A stretch of DNA of 10,486 bases from Candidatus Aenigmatarchaeota archaeon (GTDB lineage Archaea; Aenigmatarchaeota; Aenigmatarchaeia; QMZP01), in assembly GCA_020343575.1 (NCBI GenBank), contig CP070801.1:798795-809280 (forward strand), written 5' to 3'. Numbering within the stretch: the stretch's first letter is position 1; every line of letters starts with the position of its first letter. Shown here piece after piece: positions 6,646 through 10,486 of the stretch. The notes beneath the pieces were generated by a model, which was given only the letters and a program-made list of their open reading frames with translations, made no database searches and was not told where the DNA came from. The position numbers and the translations under genes were made by a program.

Positions 6646-7458
6646 TTATTTGTTTATCACAACAACATCGGCTAACCTTAGATTGGTCTCTCCTGGATAG
6701 TACCTTATCCCATGTCCGGGTCTGTGTGGGTCTGCAACTACTATGTGTAGATCTGATTTGTAAAATGAGATATCGTTGTTTCCACCATCCCAGATTATTA
6801 CATCTGCTTCTTTCTCTGCCTCCCTCAGAATCTTCAGATAATCAACCCCCGCGTAAACCACGAAACCGTTCTTTATGTGTTGCTCGTACTCCTCCCTCTC
6901 CTCTATCGTGCATTTATATCTATACAGGTCTCCATACTCAGCAAATCTCTGACAGATCTGCTTTTTCAGGTCTCCATAGGGCATTGGGTGACGAATTATC
7001 ACAACCTTGTATCCCAATCCCCTAAGAATCAGAGAGACCCTTCTCGTAGTCTGGGATTTGCCGCATCCTGTTCTCACTGCACATATGGAGATAATGGGTT
7101 TTCTTGATTTCAGCATGGTTGATTCGGTTCCCATGAGTATGAAATCAGAGCCAGCAGCATTCGCTATGCTGGCCTTGTGCATAACGTTAGAATATGACAG
7201 ATCTGAGTAGGCCAGAACAACAAGGTCTGCTCTGTTTTTCTTTATAAGCTTGAACAGTTCCTTTTCATGATAAATGGGTATGCCTCTGGGATAACGCCTT
7301 CCTGTGAGTTCTTTCGGATACTTCCTTCCTGCTATATCTGGTATCTGTTCTGCTGTAAAACATACCACATTATAATCCTTATTGTTTCTGAAGAAAACGT
7401 TGAAGTTGTGGAAATCTCTGCCCGCTGCTCCCATTATAATGACCTTTCTTGGTTTCAT
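6646..7458 (-). CDS. COG2403 / cyclic 2,3-diphosphoglycerate synthetase-like P-loop protein, N-terminal part ended by in-frame TAA
   Basis: The 270 residues match the first ~60% of the COG2403 predicted GTPase family, which includes the enzyme making the thermolyte cyclic 2,3-diphosphoglycerate in some methanogens; most members have no proven function. Visible motifs: IIMGAAGRDFHNFNVFFR (7-24), FTAEQIPDIAGR (34-45), AVRTGCGKSQTTRR (127-140, a P-loop variant), RHPMPYGDL (156-164), TIEEREEYE (184-192), IIWDGGNND (221-229) and DPHRPGH (243-249). It stops at VVVINK, exactly where the NKxD guanine-specificity motif should be completed, and family homology resumes in the same frame after the stop. 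With the downstream fragment the reading frame totals 442 codons, about full length for the family. The start overlaps the nnrD stop by 4 nt (ATGA), implying translational coupling. It could be a pseudogene, a split gene, a readthrough site or a sequence error. Confidence 0.82.
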   Translation of the reverse strand: MKPRKVIIMGAAGRDFHNFNVFFRNNKDYNVVCFTAEQIPDIAGRKYPKELTGRRYPRGIPIYHEKELFKLIKKNRADLVVLAYSDLSYSNVMHKASIANAAGSDFILMGTESTMLKSRKPIISICAVRTGCGKSQTTRRVSLILRGLGYKVVIIRHPMPYGDLKKQICQRFAEYGDLYRYKCTIEEREEYEQHIKNGFVVYAGVDYLKILREAEKEADVIIWDGGNNDISFYKSDLHIVVADPHRPGHGIRYYPGETNLRLADVVVINK

Positions 7459-8291
7459 TTTATCGCTCTTGGTATGAAGTTTAACAGATCAGAAGCAAGC
7501 ATTCCTGGACCACGTTCCTTTGCAGCAAAGCTTCCGGCCAGACCGTTTATGTAAGCGCCTGCACAGGCAGCATCTATTGGTTTCGCTCCTCCTGCAAGCA
7601 GTGCACCACATATTCCCGCTAACGTGTCGCCCGTTCCTCCCTTTGTCATGTAGGGGCTCCCCACTTTGTTTGTGAAAAGCTCGTTCCCATCTGATATCAC
7701 ATCAATAAAGCCCTTCAAAAAAATCGTTGTATTGAACCTTGATGCAAAGTATCTGACCAGCTTTGCCCTATCTTCCAGATTAGGTTCGGGTTCTTCATGT
7801 GTAAGGATTTTGAACTCCCTTGAGTGTGGTGTTATTATCCAGTTTTCCCTTATAACCTCTACATTCCCAGCAAGCGCATATATAGCATCAGCGTCAATAA
7901 CACATGGTCGGTTATTCCTTTTAAGAAAATCCAGAATGACCTTCATGGTTTCCTTCTCCCTACCAAGTCCCCCACCAATTACAACAGAATCCACGTCTTT
8001 AGAGAGCCCTAAAATGGTTTTCAGGTGTTTTGGGTTTAGAAAGTCTCCGTCAAGGGGATATGTTATCATATCTGGGGAGAATGATGCTATTATATTTGCT
8101 GGTCTCTCAGGCGCTGCTATGGTAACGAGGTCCGCTCCCACCCTGTATGCAGCCATTGCAGAGAGTGTAGTAGAACCTGAATATTTTTTGCTGCCCCCAA
8201 CAACAAGAACCTTGCCGAAGTCTCCCTTATGTGACCAGTCCTTTCTTTTTGGAAACAGTTTCCTGACCATACCTCTAGAAATGACTTTCAT
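7455..8291 (-). CDS. nnrD: ADP/ATP-dependent NAD(P)H-hydrate dehydratase (NnrD)
   Basis: This enzyme repairs the hydrated, inactive forms of NADH and NADPH by nucleotide-dependent dehydration. The 278-residue protein has the ribokinase-like YjeF C-terminal fold. Motifs in order: HKGDFGKVLVVGGSKKYSG (21-39), GGGLG (106-110), VIDADAIYAL (131-140), ITPHSREF (153-160), FLKG (191-194) and KGGTGDTLAG (217-226), where D222 is the expected catalytic base. The companion epimerase domain (NnrE), often fused at the N-terminus in other organisms, is absent, so this is a stand-alone dehydratase and the epimerase would have to be elsewhere. The gene starts 29 nt after the aldehyde dehydrogenase, with TTTAAA centred about 25 nt before the ATG. 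Its last four bases overlap the COG2403 start, so the two are co-translated. Confidence 0.92.
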   Translation of the reverse strand: MKVISRGMVRKLFPKRKDWSHKGDFGKVLVVGGSKKYSGSTTLSAMAAYRVGADLVTIAAPERPANIIASFSPDMITYPLDGDFLNPKHLKTILGLSKDVDSVVIGGGLGREKETMKVILDFLKRNNRPCVIDADAIYALAGNVEVIRENWIITPHSREFKILTHEEPEPNLEDRAKLVRYFASRFNTTIFLKGFIDVISDGNELFTNKVGSPYMTKGGTGDTLAGICGALLAGGAKPIDAACAGAYINGLAGSFAAKERGPGMLASDLLNFIPRAIK

Positions 8292-8320
8292 GTTAAAGAA
8301 TTAGTTCGGTTGTTTAAATT
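8292..8320 (-). promoter_or_regulatory. Possible BRE/TATA promoter of nnrD
   Basis: On the minus strand the sequence GAAATTTAAACAACC spans the end of the ALDH gene and the gap. TTTAAA (8313-8318) is centred about 25 nt before the nnrD ATG, and the GAAA in front of it resembles a TFB recognition element. There is no Shine-Dalgarno sequence, which fits leaderless initiation. Confidence 0.45.
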
Positions 8321-9820
8321 TCATTCTGAGTGCTTCTTTAGTTTCTTACCCACAACAACATCTATCTGTGCTTTCTGTAGTCTGCCTGAGTAGTCAAAGT
8401 AGACTGTCTTGATGTCTGAGAACTCCTCTATCCCAGTCCACCCTGCCTCCCTGGCATGACCTGTTCCCTTTATTCCTCCAAATGGGAGATGGACTTCTGA
8501 GCCTATCGTGCTTGAGTTGACGTACGTAAGGCCTGCCTCTATCCTCTCTACTGCCTCGAACGCGTTTTTTATATCGTTGGTGTATATCGCAGAGCTCAGG
8601 CCATACGTTATGCCGTTCATCACATTTATGGCCTCGTCGAGGTTTTTAACTGTTATCATGGATATGTATGGTCCAAATATCTCTTCCTGTGCAATCCTCA
8701 TGTCTGGAGCAACATTGGTGAACAGTGTGGGCTCATAGAAGAATCCCTTCCCGTTTATCTTAACGGGCTTTCCTCCACACAACATCATTGCTCCTTCTGC
8801 TAGACCTATGTGTGTGTACTCATGCGTCTTCTCAACCGCTCTATTATTTATCAGGGGGCCCACATCTGTTTTTGGTTTCAGCCCATCCCCAAGCCTTAGT
8901 TTCCTTGTCCTGTTCAACAACATCTTTTCGAATTTGCTTCTGATCTTTTCATGAACAATTATCCTTGATGCAGCCGTGCATCTCTGGCCTGTTGTTCCAT
9001 ATCCTCCCCATATAACACCATCTGTCGCGAGTTTCAGGTCTGCATCATCCATTATTATTATCCCGTTCTTTCCACCCAGTTCCAATCCTACTTTTTTGAG
9101 ACCGGCCTCTCTGGTGACGAACTCACCAACCTCCCTGGATCCTGTAAAAGAAATGCCGCGGATTTTCTTGTGTTTTACAAGGGCAGAGCCCACTTTGCTT
9201 CCCGAGCCCGTGACTAGGTTTATTACTCCTTTTGGTACACCGGCCTTCTCAAGCACCTTGACGAATTCTATTGCACATAAAGGGGTATCGGATGCTGGTT
9301 TGAAGACCATTGTGTTTCCACATATAAGGGCGGGTGTGATCTTCCAGGATGGGATGGCAATTGGAAAATTCCATGGTGTTATGAGAGCGAAAACACCAAC
9401 AGGCATTCTCATACCCAAACAGAACTTGTCCCTTAGTTCTGATGGTGTGGTGTGGCCAAACAATCTCCTTCCCTCACCAGCCATGTACTCTGTTATATCA
9501 ATAGCTTCCTGGACATCTCCTCTCGCCTCTGCTATAACCTTTCCCATTTCCCTTGTCATTAATTTTGCGAGTCTTTCCTTGTTCTTCCTAAGTAGTTGAG
9601 CAGCCCTGAGTAAGATCTCGCCTCTTTTCGGGGCAGGCACGTCCTTCCATGAATCCAAAACATTCTCTGCTGCATTAACTGCCTTGTTAACGTCATCGTT
9701 ATTACAGGACTGGAATTTCCCTATAACCTTCTCATTCGCAGGATTTAAACTCTCGAATGTTTCACCAGAACCAGACTTGATCCATTTTCCATCAATCAGA
9801 ATCCCATGTTCCTTAACCAT
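8321..9820 (-). CDS. NAD(P)-dependent aldehyde dehydrogenase
   Basis: This 499-residue protein has the usual length and all key residues of the ALDH superfamily, which oxidises aldehydes to acids. N151 lies in TPWNFPIAIPSWK, K174 in VFKPASDTP, general base E247 in GLELGGKNG, catalytic C281 in GQRCTAASR, and E380 in QEEIFGP. The nucleotide-binding turn is FTGSREVG (225-232). The N-terminus HGILIDGKWIKSGSGETFE is typical of substrate-oxidising rather than CoA-acylating members. Substrate cannot be read from the sequence; semialdehydes and small aliphatic aldehydes are both possible. It lies 33 nt downstream of the ADP-forming acyl-CoA synthetase alpha gene on the same strand, a pairing that suggests aldehyde-to-acid fermentation chemistry, but the gap contains a TATATA element, so it may have its own promoter. 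Confidence 0.92.
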   Translation of the reverse strand: MVKEHGILIDGKWIKSGSGETFESLNPANEKVIGKFQSCNNDDVNKAVNAAENVLDSWKDVPAPKRGEILLRAAQLLRKNKERLAKLMTREMGKVIAEARGDVQEAIDITEYMAGEGRRLFGHTTPSELRDKFCLGMRMPVGVFALITPWNFPIAIPSWKITPALICGNTMVFKPASDTPLCAIEFVKVLEKAGVPKGVINLVTGSGSKVGSALVKHKKIRGISFTGSREVGEFVTREAGLKKVGLELGGKNGIIIMDDADLKLATDGVIWGGYGTTGQRCTAASRIIVHEKIRSKFEKMLLNRTRKLRLGDGLKPKTDVGPLINNRAVEKTHEYTHIGLAEGAMMLCGGKPVKINGKGFFYEPTLFTNVAPDMRIAQEEIFGPYISMITVKNLDEAINVMNGITYGLSSAIYTNDIKNAFEAVERIEAGLTYVNSSTIGSEVHLPFGGIKGTGHAREAGWTGIEEFSDIKTVYFDYSGRLQKAQIDVVVGKKLKKHSE

Positions 9821-9853
9821 GTTATCATTATAATATTACATATTAGCTATATA
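9821..9853 (-). promoter_or_regulatory. Possible promoter of the aldehyde dehydrogenase gene
   Basis: The 33-nt gap is almost entirely A/T. Read on the minus strand, TATATA immediately follows the acdA stop codon (TGATATATAGC) and is centred about 30 nt before the ALDH ATG, close to the spacing needed for a leaderless or very short-leader transcript. No ribosome binding site is visible. Co-transcription with acdA is equally possible. Confidence 0.4.
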
Positions 9854-10486
9854 TCAGCTCCCTGACTTTGCAAGTCTGTAATCGTAGAGGGCGCGTAAAG
9901 CCTTTGCTGCCTTCTCTGGATATGAGAACGTTGGAACCCCAAAGTCCTCCATTGATTTCTTCAGGACTTCAGTGAACCTCCCACCTGCAGCTATAACGAC
10001 TATTGGCTTCTTTCCTCTCTCAGCAAACGAAGAAACGACATCTGTTATCTCTGCCGTGAGGGTTGGGATTTGGAAAAGGGTTATGATCGCAATCATGTCA
10101 ACATTGTCGTCTTTTAAAGCAGCATCTATCGCTACCCTGTATCTTTCTACGTCTGCGTCACCTGTTAGGTCTATTGGATTTTCCAGAACAACATGTTCTG
10201 GAAAGATCTTCTTCATCCCCCTTATACTTTCTTTTTTCATCTTAGCGAGCCTGAGCCCGTTGCTTATAATCCAGTCAGTTGCCAAAACCCCAAACCCACC
10301 ACCATCTGTTATTATTTGAACCCTGTTTCCTTTTGGAACTGGTTGAGTTGAAAGGACGCGAGCAAAATCGAATATGTCCTCAAGGTTCTCAGCCTCGATG
10401 ACGCCAGACTGCTCAAAGGCTGCCGAGTATATCTCTGACTGGCCTGCCAGGGAACCTGTGTGTGATGAAACCGCTTTGTTCCCTTC
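9854..10486 (-). CDS. acdA: ADP-forming acetyl/acyl-CoA synthetase alpha subunit, C-terminal part, cut by window edge
   Basis: This family converts acyl-CoA + ADP + phosphate to acid + ATP, the main ATP-yielding step of sugar and peptide fermentation in many archaea. The frame is open to the last base of the window, so the start lies outside; 210 residues are visible. From the first visible codon, KAVSSHTGSLAG (4-15) contains the histidine (H9) that matches the phosphorylated active-site His of the alpha subunit. QIITDGGGFGVLATD, ENPIDLTGDAD and KPIVVIAAGGRF follow, as in the succinyl-CoA-ligase-like domain. The protein ends soon after (YDYRLAKSGS), with no ATP-grasp beta domain behind it. 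It is therefore a separate alpha subunit or has the beta domain placed first. No beta gene lies downstream here. An apparent internal start at 10285 is rejected because homology is continuous across it. Confidence 0.9.
   Translation of the reverse strand, partial: EGNKAVSSHTGSLAGQSEIYSAAFEQSGVIEAENLEDIFDFARVLSTQPVPKGNRVQIITDGGGFGVLATDWIISNGLRLAKMKKESIRGMKKIFPEHVVLENPIDLTGDADVERYRVAIDAALKDDNVDMIAIITLFQIPTLTAEITDVVSSFAERGKKPIVVIAAGGRFTEVLKKSMEDFGVPTFSYPEKAAKALRALYDYRLAKSGS

Noticed and set aside
6646..6648. Pyrrolysine or selenocysteine recoding at the COG2403 stop
   Set aside because: The codon is TAA; pyrrolysine uses TAG and selenocysteine TGA. Ordinary readthrough, a split gene, a pseudogene or a sequence error remain.
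6610..6660. A frameshift as the cause of the COG2403 break
   Set aside because: Sequence on both sides of the TAA is in the same frame and aligns with the family without a gap; the shifted frames give no better continuation.
7666..8304. Plus-strand open frame of 212 codons opposite nnrD
   Set aside because: It is antisense to a well-supported enzyme gene, shows no recognisable motif, and its composition is that of a reverse-complement shadow.
8976..9599. Plus-strand open frame of 207 codons opposite the aldehyde dehydrogenase
   Set aside because: Same reason: antisense shadow of a highly conserved gene, Pro/Ser/Phe-rich low-complexity product.
9854..10285. A separate 143-residue gene starting at TTG 10285
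   Set aside because: The frame and the synthetase homology continue unbroken to the window end, including the SHTGSLAG active-site motif upstream of that TTG.
1..10486. CRISPR array, tRNA/rRNA gene, insertion sequence or prophage elements
   Set aside because: No regularly spaced direct repeats, cloverleaf-like or rRNA segments, transposase motifs or terminal inverted repeats were seen, and all gaps between genes are under 75 nt.

Overview
The window looks like a compact archaeal genome segment, euryarchaeal or DPANN-like; the phylum cannot be fixed from sequence alone. The evidence is an EndoQ-type repair nuclease, a class III (archaeal type IV pilin) signal peptide, an ADP-forming acyl-CoA synthetase alpha subunit, a COG2403 'cyclic 2,3-diphosphoglycerate synthetase-like' P-loop protein, a stand-alone archaeal-type glutamate synthase FMN domain, and AT-rich TATA-like boxes about 20-30 nt before most start codons, as in leaderless archaeal transcription. 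Genes are packed tightly. No gap exceeds 75 nt, and both convergent junctions have exactly zero intergenic bases. No RNA gene, CRISPR array or insertion sequence is visible.

Layout. (1) 1-1197, plus strand: the C-terminal ~95% of endonuclease Q, ending in a possible PCNA-binding tail. (2) 1198-4383, minus strand: three tandem, diverged paralogous lipoproteins, read in the order 4383 to 1198. Each has a lipobox and two beta-rich, Ig/CARDB-like halves, and their cysteine pairs vary in a correlated way. (3) 4418-4912, plus strand: a pilin-like protein with a class III signal peptide, divergent from the lipoprotein block across a 34-nt region that must hold both promoters. (4) 4913-8291, minus strand: NAD(P)HX dehydratase (NnrD), then a COG2403 protein overlapping it by 4 nt and broken by one in-frame TAA, then a glutamate-synthase FMN/Fe-S domain protein. 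(5) 8321-10486, minus strand: the ADP-forming acyl-CoA synthetase alpha subunit (upstream part outside the window) followed by an NAD(P)-dependent aldehyde dehydrogenase.

How they fit together. The lipoproteins and the pilin-like protein form a plausible cell-surface module: membrane-anchored, probably disulfide-bonded adhesin or scaffold proteins beside a pilus or pseudopilus subunit. I know no characterised system with this composition, so this is the best candidate for something undescribed. The aldehyde dehydrogenase and ADP-forming synthetase suit aldehyde and acyl-CoA fermentation to acids with ATP gain. NnrD repairs damaged NAD(P)H. The COG2403 gene is the other point of interest: the stop codon falls exactly at the x of the expected NKxD guanine-recognition motif, whose Asp is also lost, and the reading frame is otherwise intact on both sides.
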